DNA of 64,000 nt from the NCBI GenBank assembly GCA_013348725.1, contig CP054689.1:546501-610500 (forward strand), read 5' to 3'. A model generated the notes under the pieces. It saw nothing but the letters and a program-made list of their open reading frames with translations. It was not told the DNA's origin and did not search any database. The DNA is from Ectothiorhodospiraceae bacterium 2226. Lineage in GTDB: Bacteria > Pseudomonadota > Gammaproteobacteria > GCA-013348725. Both the position numbers and the translations under genes were made by a program. Position 1 is the stretch's first letter, and every line of letters starts with the position of its first letter. Shown piece after piece: positions 47,390 to 55,562 of the stretch.

Positions 47390-48466
47390 ATGACCCAGAG
47401 AATCATCCATGCGCTGTGGCTTCCCATCGGTCTGCTCCTCGGCGCTTCCGTTATTAATGCCGCCGAACGTAAGGACCCCCGACTACGCGATGACGACATT
47501 TCGCCGACTACGATCAGTGTCGACGTCACTCGCAACGCTCATGGTCACTACGCCTATACCTATGACCTTCTAATGCCCGAGTCCAACACCGGACAGGTGA
47601 ATGGTTTCGTCTTGGCGATCGGCTGCACCGAGGCGGTGGACGCGCGCGGCTTCGATCCAAGCGACTACCCCTCGGACTCGAAGGGAAATTTCTCGCGCGA
47701 TGGCTGGCACGTCCCGGTCGCCATTGACGCTCCCAAGGATGCATCTCGCGACTTTGCAATCTCTGAGACCAACTGGGTGCACTGGGGAGTGTACGCGCGC
47801 CCAGGCGCGAGCAGACTGGGCCTGCAGCTGATCAGCCCTTACCCGCCGGGACCACGCGAGTACCGATTGGTGCCGTCCATCAACTACAACTGGAACGAGT
47901 GGGACTACTCGGACGTCGACGAGGAGACTCCGGATGTCCCCTGGATTGACGACATGACCGTCGCCGGCATCACCGCGGGGCCCGCCTGTCCGGGCGAAGA
48001 GTATCCGGACGATGGCGGCGGTAATGGGCCGGGTGACGGCAGCCGTTTCGCGGGAAGCCCGTTCTCCAGCCAGCACGAGCTGCGCAACGACCTGCTGACC
48101 TACTCGGCCCCGCTGCGCGACCAGTTTCACGTCCCCGCCGGCACCCGGGAGTTGGAGCTGATCATCCACTACCACGAGGCGATCGACCCGCGCACCTTCC
48201 GGGTTACGCCGATGCAGGGCCAGGCGCGCCGTTTGTTCAACCCGCAGCCGGGGAGCAGCGAGACGGTACGCATCCCCCTGCAGCCCGGAAAGAACCGCAT
48301 CGAGCTTCAGGTACAAGAGGCGTTCCTGCCGCCCGGCCAGCGCGACAGCAGCGAGACAGCCTCCAATCGCGGGCGCGGCGGCGTCGCCATGGACCGCGAT
48401 GTGTTCGTGATACGAGTCGGCACTGCCGAGAGCGCGCCAGGCAGGGGCCTGGGCAGGACCGAATAA
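47390..48466 (+). CDS. B2: exported protein, paralogue of B1
   Basis: The 358-residue product has a signal peptide (cleavage near NAA-E) and the LKDPRLRDDDISPTTISVDV-type opening (here RKDPRLRDDDISPT). The CPGEEYPDDGG hinge and conserved C-terminal half are present. Bases 48055-48330 are nearly identical to 36977-37252 of B1, including third codon positions. The N-terminal halves differ at many positions. Confidence 0.8.
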   Translation: MTQRIIHALWLPIGLLLGASVINAAERKDPRLRDDDISPTTISVDVTRNAHGHYAYTYDLLMPESNTGQVNGFVLAIGCTEAVDARGFDPSDYPSDSKGNFSRDGWHVPVAIDAPKDASRDFAISETNWVHWGVYARPGASRLGLQLISPYPPGPREYRLVPSINYNWNEWDYSDVDEETPDVPWIDDMTVAGITAGPACPGEEYPDDGGGNGPGDGSRFAGSPFSSQHELRNDLLTYSAPLRDQFHVPAGTRELELIIHYHEAIDPRTFRVTPMQGQARRLFNPQPGSSETVRIPLQPGKNRIELQVQEAFLPPGQRDSSETASNRGRGGVAMDRDVFVIRVGTAESAPGRGLGRTE

Positions 48467-48750
48467 GAAGCTCCAGGAACATGCGCTCCTACCTTCGCGC
48501 GCATCGCAAGGGCAGGTCTCGGTCGCAGGGTCATCGCAGCGCGTCGCAGAGTCAGGTCCTGCATTTTGCTTCTTTGGTAAAAGCAAAGGCAAACATCAAG
48601 ACCCCGCTCCTGCGTGTGAATGGCGAGCGCGAGCAGGTCGAGCGGGAGCCCGGGGAGGTGTGGCTGAGGGTCTGAACCTTCATCAAGGTGCCTCCGTTGC
48701 CATCTATCCGTACTTTGCGCGCACCGCAAGCCCCGAACCCTAAGCGAGGA
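48467..48750. pseudogene. Remnant of a C gene after B2, then no gene
   Basis: AAGCTCCAGGAACATGCGC at about 48469-48487 matches the ribosome site and start of C1. The resemblance then fades after CCTACC, so C2 is lost or replaced. A 64-codon frame from 48481 is Arg/Ser-rich and not convincing. Confidence 0.5.
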
Positions 48751-49551
48751 TCAGACTGCCGAGCGCTCAGACCGGCCGGTTCCTGACCGGACGCTCAGCG
48801 CGGTTACCGTGGCCACGATCAAAGCCATGCCGAGCATCTGTCGCGCGCCCAGGGATTCCTGCAGGATCACCACGCCGAAGAGCGAAGCGGTGACCGGCTC
48901 GACCATCGCCACCACCGACGCGACCGCCGGCGCGGTGTGCCTCAGGCCCGCGACGTAGAGAATGAACGACAATCCGGCGCCTAGCACCCCCAACACCACC
49001 AGCAGGGGCCAACTCGGCGATACCGCAAGCGCCACGGTCTGCCCGGCATCGCTCAACCCGACAAGGATGGCGGTGAGTACCGCGAACGCGATCGCGAGAA
49101 TCGCCTGGGGGCTGCCGTGGGGTGCCGCGTACTTGAAGCCGAAGATGAATACCGCATAGGACACGCCGGCCAGCAGCCCGGCACCGGCAGCGATCGCCGT
49201 AACCTCACTCGCTCCGATATCGTGCACGCCGGTCAGCAGTACGACGCCGAGCAAGACGAGCGCGAGCGCGACCCACTTTGACACCGTGGGTCGTTCGAGC
49301 TTGAGCGCGAAGGACACGAGGTAGACATACACCAGCGCGCAGTACATCAGTGTTGCCGCAACCGCGACACTGCCATGCGCGATGCTGACGAAATAGAATG
49401 CGAAGTTACCCGCTACACCCACACCGGCAACCGCCGACCAGAGCCACAGTCGCGGACGCCCCAACCCGCTGCCGCGCGGGCGCAATGCAAGCCAGGCGAG
49501 CACGAACAACAGGCCGATCGCCCCGCGGTAGAACGAGACCGCAATCGGACA
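48751..49551 (-). pseudogene. EamA/DMT transporter paralogue, 5'-truncated
   Basis: The frame matches the transporter at 26078-26986 from residue ~38 (P-x-x-VSFYRGAIGLLF) to the end, at high identity. The first helix is missing: upstream sequence is replaced by the GTCTGTCCCCGATTAT motif, whose last bases supply an ATG (MCPIAVSFY...). A shortened protein might be made, but loss of the first helix should disable transport. The truncation point is beside the edge of the inverted arm. Confidence 0.8.
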
Positions 49552-49615
49552 CATAATCGGGGACAGACCCCGGTTTCTCCTCACATAATCGGGGACAGAC
49601 CCCGGTTTCTCCTAA
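49552..49615 (+). repeat. 32-bp tandem duplication of the dispersed motif at the right-arm edge
   Basis: CATAATCGGGGACAGACCCC followed by GGTTTCTCCTCA starts at 49552 and again at 49584. Matching to the left arm begins with the second copy. Confidence 0.85.
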
Positions 49616-49760
49616 CCCGGCTTTCTGCGGAGATTGCGGGTTTCTCCGAAAAGCTGCGCAGGCGGGGAATTAACACGTTAGGCGACACGATCGCGATGCT
49701 TGCGAGCGCAGGTGGCCGGTATACCCTACTCTTACGTGTGAAGCTAAGAAGGAGAGCGAA

Positions 49761-49928
49761 ATGCAACGTAATGTCGGTGATCGATATGCGTGCGAGAAGT
49801 GCGGAGCCCAGCTTGTTTATGAGAAGCCTTGTCCTTGTCCAGAAAGCATGCCACATGCAGAGATCTGCTGCGGAGAGCAGATGAAGCTTGTGCAGGCACA
49901 GGCTCAGGAGAAGAACGAGACGAAATAA
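49761..49928 (+). CDS. Desulforedoxin-like 55-residue protein (right copy)
   Basis: The product has CEKCG near residue 11, a CPCP pair near 24-27 and CCGEQMKL near 37-44. The C-x2-C plus CCG-x2-M arrangement is that of desulforedoxin and of the N-terminal domain of desulfoferrodoxin, which bind one iron through four cysteines. The extra CPC may alter or extend the site. AAGGAGA lies seven bases before ATG 49761. Iron binding and an electron-transfer role are inferred; a zinc ribbon is the alternative. Confidence 0.72.
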   Translation: MQRNVGDRYACEKCGAQLVYEKPCPCPESMPHAEICCGEQMKLVQAQAQEKNETK

Positions 49929-50457
49929 GTGTCCTAGCCTCTCTGTCCGCCTGTTTGGCAGGGGACACGGCTATGGCGGAATCGGGTCGCCCTGGAGTTG
50001 ATGCCTCGCATTGCCTCCAGCCGTCCGCAAACCCAGGATACGGGATAATCGGGGACAGACGTTTTCGATGTCGCTGCCGGCGTTGACGAAGCACAGGCGT
50101 GCGACAGGGTCGGTTCTTGCGATGCAACGTTGCGCTGATGTACCCGGAGCAGACGAGTAGCGGTGTTTGGAGAGGCGAAGTATGTCGGAATACAAGTCCG
50201 TGCCCCGCTGACGTCTGGCGCCCGCGAGTTCCAGCAGCTCCCACCCAGCTTCAGCAGTCGCTGCCGTTGAATCGTTGTTCTTCTGTTTGAAGGCGGACCC
50301 CAGCGTAATTCCCACCACCTTGACCCCTGGGCCACGCCAACTAGAATCCGTTTTTGTGGGGTAGACAGGACAAGCTGCGCAAGCGAACTCCGGCTGGCCC
50401 GCGCTCCGGGCGTGCCACCGCCGTCATCGGCTTCATCCGCGAAACCATCATCCACCG
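49929..50457. other. Gap in the right arm between desulforedoxin-like and SnoaL-like genes
   Basis: It contains one dispersed motif (50045-50060, inverted) and the promoter at 50320-50347. Open frames in the gap are short and lack ribosome sites. Confidence 0.55.
50320..50347 (+). promoter_or_regulatory. Sigma-70-type promoter for the SnoaL/oxidoreductase genes
   Basis: TTGACC (50320-50325) and TAGAAT (50342-50347) are spaced by 16 bases, 110 bases before the SnoaL-like start. Confidence 0.55.
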
Positions 50458-50886
50458 ATGAGCACCACGAGGGAACTCCATCGCGCCGTCTACGAAGCCG
50501 TGCCGGATCGTGATTTCGAGCGGCTCCGCGAGATCTACCACCCCGACTGCAGCTACACCGGCGGCGACGGTGTCGAGCACCGGGGCGTGGCGGCCGTCCT
50601 TGCGGTCGTGGAGACGTTCACGACGGCGTTCCCGGATCTCGCCATCGAGATCCGCCACCAGCACTTGCCGAGTCAGAGCGTATCCATCGTGGAGTACGTT
50701 TTTGCAGGCACGCACCGCGGCGATCTGGAAGGTATCCCGCCCACCGGCAGGAGGATGGAGGTGGTCGCCTGCAGCGTGGTGGAGGTCCGTGAGGGACGGA
50801 TCGGTTGGGAGCGTGACTACTACGACACCCTCGCGCTCATGGAGCAACTCGGCGTCGCCGGCAATCGATTAGACGGGAACCCGTAG
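50458..50886 (+). CDS. SnoaL/NTF2-like protein (right, intact copy)
   Basis: The 142-residue product follows the SnoaL-like polyketide-cyclase/NTF2 fold pattern. Its landmarks are DFERLREIYHPDCSYTGGDGVEHRG (core EIYHPDCSYTGGDG), a PDLAIEIRHQHLPS strand pair, FAGTHRGDLEGIPPTGRRMEV and WERDYYDTLALMEQLG. Members act as isomerases, cyclases or hydrolases on small molecules; the substrate is unknown. It lies 31 bases before the FAD oxidoreductase, likely in one operon. Confidence 0.87.
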   Translation: MSTTRELHRAVYEAVPDRDFERLREIYHPDCSYTGGDGVEHRGVAAVLAVVETFTTAFPDLAIEIRHQHLPSQSVSIVEYVFAGTHRGDLEGIPPTGRRMEVVACSVVEVREGRIGWERDYYDTLALMEQLGVAGNRLDGNP

Positions 50887-50917
50887 CGGAAGCCCCGCGC
50901 TTCCGGTAGGAGGAGCG

Positions 50918-52315
50918 ATGCCAGATGCGAGTCGGACGGATGCGGCGCTCGGGCCCTTCGAGACGAGCCTGCGCGGCGAATTGCTGCGGCCCGAGAGCGA
51001 CGGCTATGACGAGGCCCGCGCGCTCTGGAACGCGATGATCGACGAGCGCCCCGCGCTTATCGCGCGCTGCACAGGTGTGGCCGACGTGATCGCGGCGGTG
51101 AAATTCGCGCGCGAGACCGGCCTGACGGTCGCGGTGCGCGGGGGCGGGCACAACGTCGCCGGGCTCGCCAGCGTGGACGGCGGCCTGATGATCGATCTGT
51201 CGCTCATGCGTGCCGTTGACGTCGATCCGGAGTCACGCACCGTCCGTGTCCAGGGCGGCGCCCAATGGGGCGACGTCGACCACGAGACGCAGGCGTTCGG
51301 TCTCGCGACCCCGAGCGGCATCATCTCGACGACCGGCGTGGCGGGGTTGACGCTCGGGGGTGGATTCGGCTGGCTCGCGCGGACTTTCGGTCTCGCCGCC
51401 GACAACCTCCTCGCCGCCGACGTCGTCACCGCCGAAGGGGAGCTCGTGAAGGCCAGCGCGCAGGAGAACGCGGACCTCTTCTGGGCGATACGGGGCGGGG
51501 GCGGCAACTTCGGGGTCGTCACCTCGTTCGAGTTCCGGCTTCACGAGCTTGGGCCGGAGGTGCTTTTCGGCCCGACCGTCCACCGGTTAGAGGATGCGGC
51601 GGCGGTGCTCCGGCACTACGAGGCGTTCACGAGCAGGGCGCCGAAGGAGTGCACCGTTTATGCGGACTTCCTGACGGCGCCACCGCTGCCGTTCCTGCCG
51701 GAGCAGGTACACGGAACCAAAGTGCTCTTCCTGATCCAGTGCTACGTTGGGGACCTGGAGGACGGTGAGGAGATACTCCGGCCTCTGCGCGAGTTCGGCC
51801 GTCCGCTCGCCGATGCCGTCGCCCCTGCACGCTACGCGGAGGCCCAGCGCCGTTCCGACCCCCTGTACCCGAAGGGCGGACGCTACTACTGGAAGTCCCA
51901 CAACCTCGCCACGCTATCCGACGAGCTCATCGATACCCTCGTCGGTTGTGCCGCGACGATGCCGAACCCGCTGTGCGACATCCTGATTCAGCACCTGGGC
52001 GGGCGCATCGGCGAGCCTGCGCCCGACGCGACGGCGTACCCGCACCGGGACGCCGGCTTTATCGTGACGCTCGGCGGACGTGCCGAGCGGCCGGCGGAGG
52101 ACGAGCAGTGCATCGGCTGGGCGAGGGAATGCCATACCCGGCTCAGCGAGCACGCGGCCACCGGCGTGTACGTGAACTTTCTCAGCCACGATGAAAGCGA
52201 GGAGCGTCTTCGGGCCGCATTCGGTGACAACGCGGAGCGCCTGCGGCGGATCAAGACCCGCTATGATCCCCATAACTTCTTCCGCAGAAACCACAACATC
52301 GAGCCGCAACCATGA
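50918..52315 (+). CDS. BBE-type FAD-linked oxidoreductase (right, intact copy)
   Basis: The 465-residue protein has the PCMH-type FAD-binding domain: TVAVRGGGHNVAGLASVDGG, whose RGGGHN His is the usual site of covalent FAD. It also has TTGVAGLTLGGGFGWLAR and the IRGGGGNFGVVTSFEF block. The C-terminal berberine-bridge (BBE) motif is RIKTRYDPHNFFRRNHNI. No signal peptide is visible, so it is probably cytosolic. It may oxidise a sugar or other small alcohol. AGGAG precedes ATG 50918. Its context with a SnoaL-like protein suggests a small-molecule modification operon. Confidence 0.92.
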   Translation: MPDASRTDAALGPFETSLRGELLRPESDGYDEARALWNAMIDERPALIARCTGVADVIAAVKFARETGLTVAVRGGGHNVAGLASVDGGLMIDLSLMRAVDVDPESRTVRVQGGAQWGDVDHETQAFGLATPSGIISTTGVAGLTLGGGFGWLARTFGLAADNLLAADVVTAEGELVKASAQENADLFWAIRGGGGNFGVVTSFEFRLHELGPEVLFGPTVHRLEDAAAVLRHYEAFTSRAPKECTVYADFLTAPPLPFLPEQVHGTKVLFLIQCYVGDLEDGEEILRPLREFGRPLADAVAPARYAEAQRRSDPLYPKGGRYYWKSHNLATLSDELIDTLVGCAATMPNPLCDILIQHLGGRIGEPAPDATAYPHRDAGFIVTLGGRAERPAEDEQCIGWARECHTRLSEHAATGVYVNFLSHDESEERLRAAFGDNAERLRRIKTRYDPHNFFRRNHNIEPQP

Positions 52316-52585
52316 ATCGGCCTGCGGGTGATCGCAGCGGCGATATCGAGGGTCATGATCGCACTTCCGCTGAGCAGAACAGGTGCCGCATCTTGCTCAT
52401 TCGGACTGGCGCGTCGGCGTGGCGTCCGATTTCACCGAACGGGCGAGGTAACAGGCCGATGAAGCGGATGATCGTCCATGGCTCCGACACTCCGACAGCT
52501 TATGGGCAGCGCGTTGTGCGATTCCAGAGTGGATCTCCCCCATAACCTTTCTGGGAACAAACGGATAAAGCGGAAGGACGATGAC

Positions 52586-53407
52586 ATGGCAACCATTAAT
52601 GTTAACGGCGTCCAGCTGTTTTATGAGCTTAACGCTACGGGCGACACTCCTCTCGTCCTCGTGCACGGGTCTTGGGACTCGCACCACGGTTGGGATCCGG
52701 TTGTTCCGCGTTTGGCCGATTCGTTCCGGGTGCTTGCCTACGACCGACGCGGGCACAGCGAAAGTCAGCGCCTAGACGCGCAAGGAAGTGTCCGGGAAGA
52801 TGTCGCCGACCTGGCCGCGTTGATCGAGAACCTGAGGCTAGCCCCTGCGTGGGTAGTCGGCAACTCGTTTGGCGCGTCGATCACACTCCGGCTGGCCGGA
52901 GAGCGCCCCGACCTTTTCAGGGGACTCATCGCTCACGAGCCGCCGCTGTTCTCGTTGCTCGAAGACGATCCGGCCATGGCGCCGCTGCTAAAAGAAGTCG
53001 AGAACGAGATCGGTGCTGTCGTCGAGCGCATCGCTTCCGGCGATCATGCCGGTGCCGCGGAGCAGTTCGTCGAGAAGGTTGCGCTCGGCCCCAACACCTG
53101 GGCACAGTTCCCGCCTGAGTCCCAGCAGACATTAATCGAGAACGCACCGACCTTCTTGGACGAGTCAAACGATCCCGAGCAACTTGCTTTCGATCTTGAA
53201 TGGATCAAGGGGTTCTCTCCACCCTCGCTGCTCACGACCGGCGACCAAAGTCCGCCGATGTTCGCCCCGGTAGTGGCAAAGCTCGCCGACGTGCTGCCCA
53301 ACGTAGAGGTCATTGCCCTTCCAGGCGCTGGCCACATTCCACACGCCACACACCCGGACGCGTATGTTGAGGCAATCAGGACATTCATTCACAGGAATCT
53401 GACCTGA
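52586..53407 (+). CDS. Alpha/beta hydrolase (right, intact copy)
   Basis: The 273-residue protein begins MATINVNGVQLFYELN, with the oxyanion block VLVHGSWDSHHGWD and the nucleophile elbow GNSFGAS. An acid candidate is near the SLLTTGDQSPP segment, and the catalytic His is in PGAGHIPHATHP. It is cytosolic by sequence. ATG 52586 follows GGAAGGACG; 36 upstream codons do not resemble the family. It converges with DUF2141. Confidence 0.9.
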   Translation: MATINVNGVQLFYELNATGDTPLVLVHGSWDSHHGWDPVVPRLADSFRVLAYDRRGHSESQRLDAQGSVREDVADLAALIENLRLAPAWVVGNSFGASITLRLAGERPDLFRGLIAHEPPLFSLLEDDPAMAPLLKEVENEIGAVVERIASGDHAGAAEQFVEKVALGPNTWAQFPPESQQTLIENAPTFLDESNDPEQLAFDLEWIKGFSPPSLLTTGDQSPPMFAPVVAKLADVLPNVEVIALPGAGHIPHATHPDAYVEAIRTFIHRNLT

Positions 53408-53469
53408 CCGCGGCTGTTGGACATCCGCTGCCGTTAGAAAGTGAGAACTGAGCGGACCGGGGTTCTCCG

Positions 53470-53988
53470 TCAGTATTCCAAGGTGATCGTCATATCGAGG
53501 TTCCGCCCGTCGTATGTAAAGCTGGCGGCGTCAAACGAAGGCGCACTCATCGTGGCTTTTGCGTCATTCGAAAAACCGTAGCCTTCCGTGGGAATCCCTA
53601 GCCAGTTTGTGTCCAGCTTGCCGTCCATATTCTCATCATGGATGACGGCAAGCGCATATGTCCCCGGCGGGATGTCTAGAAAATCGCAACGCGCCTCAGT
53701 ATCTCGAATCTTTATCACCATGATGTTGGTCGCGTAGTGCAGAAACTCAGTGGGAAAGCCATCTGGGCCTTCGAACAGGGCACACGCTATCGCCCCAACG
53801 TTGTTTCTGATGTCCAGAATGTTCACGTGAATTCCAGGACACGATGTTTGGGCAAAGGTGATGGCGGGAAGGTTCGCAAACACCAGCACGGCGCACAGTG
53901 CTACATAGCGTACGCCCTTGGCGGCGCGCCTCAGTGGATTTCTGTCTGTAAGGGTCAACGCGGGATTCTGATGGGTAGACGCACACAT
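53470..53988 (-). CDS. DUF2141 exported protein (right copy)
   Basis: Identical in protein sequence to the left copy at 37887-38405; domain details are given there. Confidence 0.88.
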   Translation of the reverse strand: MCASTHQNPALTLTDRNPLRRAAKGVRYVALCAVLVFANLPAITFAQTSCPGIHVNILDIRNNVGAIACALFEGPDGFPTEFLHYATNIMVIKIRDTEARCDFLDIPPGTYALAVIHDENMDGKLDTNWLGIPTEGYGFSNDAKATMSAPSFDAASFTYDGRNLDMTITLEY

Positions 53989-54191
53989 GATCTATCCTCA
54001 TGACTCTCCGGCGTATCCTGGCTCAGCGGGATTCATAATAAACAAACACTTGCGATAGCGACCGGTCTGAGAGCCGACTCTTCTAATAATAGTCGCTAAC
54101 GCGTTCTGATCCGGCTACCACTACGGAAAATCGGGGATAGTCCCCAGGGTTTAGGAGCATGTTCTGAAGCTCCTCACTGGGTCCTGCCCCA

Positions 54192-54207
54192 ATAATCGGG
54201 GACAGAC
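54192..54207 (-). repeat. Dispersed motif in the right arm
   Basis: ATAATCGGGGACAGAC, the inverted counterpart of 37668-37684. The neighbouring B/C junction micro-duplication reads GCAGGACC here and GCAGGGACC in the left arm. Confidence 0.75.
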
Positions 54208-54246
54208 TGAGCTAACCCGCTTTTGGGGGGGCTTTTTGCGCGTGCC

Positions 54247-54468
54247 TCACTCGGGAGGCGGGGACGGCGGGCCGGCGGTGGTCGTGCCAAGGAGCGTTTC
54301 GCCCACAGGCGTTGGGAGCGACTGCTGGAGATCCCGCGCGTCAATCCGCGTGGTAGGTCTCTCGACCACTTCCGGGGCTGCCGGGGAGCGAAGGGCGATC
54401 AGGGCCGCGGCGGCGAGCAGTGCCGCCACCAGCGCCGCCCAGGCACGCCGCGAGGTTAGGGTGCGCAT
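54247..54468 (-). CDS. C3: small single-helix membrane peptide
   Basis: Identical in sequence to C1 (37406-37627), downstream of B3 with the same AGGAG site. Confidence 0.65.
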   Translation of the reverse strand: MRTLTSRRAWAALVAALLAAAALIALRSPAAPEVVERPTTRIDARDLQQSLPTPVGETLLGTTTAGPPSPPPE

Positions 54469-54482
54469 GTTCCTGAAGCTCC

Positions 54483-55562
54483 TCACTGGGTCTTGCCCCG
54501 GCCCTTGTCGGTGGCGCTCTCGGCCGTGCCGACACGTATCACGAACACATCGCGGTCCATGGCGACGCCGCCGCGCCCGCGATCCGCGGCCGCCTCGCTG
54601 CCCTCGCGCCGGCCGGGCGGCACGAACGCCTCCTGTACCTGGAGCTCGATGCGGTTCTTTCCGGGCTGCAGGGGGATGCGTACCGTCTCGCTGCTCCCCG
54701 GCTGCGGGTTGAACAAACGGCGCGCCTGGCCCTGCATCGGCGTAACCCGGAAGGTGCGCGGGTCGATCGCCTCGTGGTAGTGGATGATCAGCTCCAACTC
54801 CCGGGTGCCGGATGGCACGTGAAACTGGTCGCGCAGCGGGGCCGAATAGGTCAGCAGGTCGTTGCGCAGCTCGTGCTGGCTGGAGAACGGGCTTCCCGCG
54901 AATCGGATGCCGTCACCCGGCCCCTCGCTGCCGCCATCGTCCGGATACTCCTCACCCGGACAGGCCGGCCCCGTGGTGATGCCGGCGACGGTCATGTCGT
55001 CCTCTCTGGGAACGTCGGGGTCGTCCTTGTCGACGCTGTCATAATCCCACTCGCTCCAGTTGTAGTTCAAGGACGGTATCAGTCGGTATTCGCGTGGACC
55101 CGGGGGATAAGGGCTGATGAGTTGCAGGCCTCTTCGTAGCGATCCTGGGGGCGCGGCGACTCCCCAGTGCGCCCGGTTGCTCTCGGCGATTGCGAGCGGG
55201 CCAGCCTGTCCCCACGGGGCGTCGATGGCGGCGGGGACGTGTAGGCCGTCGCTCGAAAAGTTTCCCATCATCGCCTTGGAAGGGTAGTCGCTCGGGTCGA
55301 AGCCACGCGGGTCCACCGCCTCGGCGCAGCCAATTGCCAAGGCGAAGGTTCGCACTTGACCGGTGCTCCCTTCGGGCATGTCGAGGTCGTAGGAATAGAC
55401 GAAGTGCCCGTGGGCGTTGCGGGTTACCTCGACGCTGATCTTAGTAGGAGAGATGTCATCATCGCGTAATCTAGGATCCTTGAGTTCGGCGGCATCAACA
55501 AGGGAAACGCCTGCCAGGAGGCAGGCCATGAGCCATAGCGAGCGGGCAATATTGATGGTCAT
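54483..55562 (-). CDS. B3: exported protein, paralogue of B1
   Basis: The 359-residue product has a signal peptide (cleavage near DAA-E), the LRDDDISPTKISVEVTRNAHG opening (core RDDDISPTKISVEV) and the CPGEEYPDDGG hinge. The C-terminal half is nearly the same as B1 (VPSGTRELELIIHYH against VPAGTRELELIIHYH). One residue is inserted in the N-terminal half relative to B1. A3 ends 12 bases upstream. Confidence 0.8.
   Translation of the reverse strand: MTINIARSLWLMACLLAGVSLVDAAELKDPRLRDDDISPTKISVEVTRNAHGHFVYSYDLDMPEGSTGQVRTFALAIGCAEAVDPRGFDPSDYPSKAMMGNFSSDGLHVPAAIDAPWGQAGPLAIAESNRAHWGVAAPPGSLRRGLQLISPYPPGPREYRLIPSLNYNWSEWDYDSVDKDDPDVPREDDMTVAGITTGPACPGEEYPDDGGSEGPGDGIRFAGSPFSSQHELRNDLLTYSAPLRDQFHVPSGTRELELIIHYHEAIDPRTFRVTPMQGQARRLFNPQPGSSETVRIPLQPGKNRIELQVQEAFVPPGRREGSEAAADRGRGGVAMDRDVFVIRVGTAESATDKGRGKTQ

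Larger units (their letters stand above)
49584..54564 (-). repeat. Inner right arm of the inverted duplication
   Basis: Inverted partner of 37310-42287. All five genes tested by frame are intact here, while three are frameshifted in the left arm. Confidence 0.93.
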
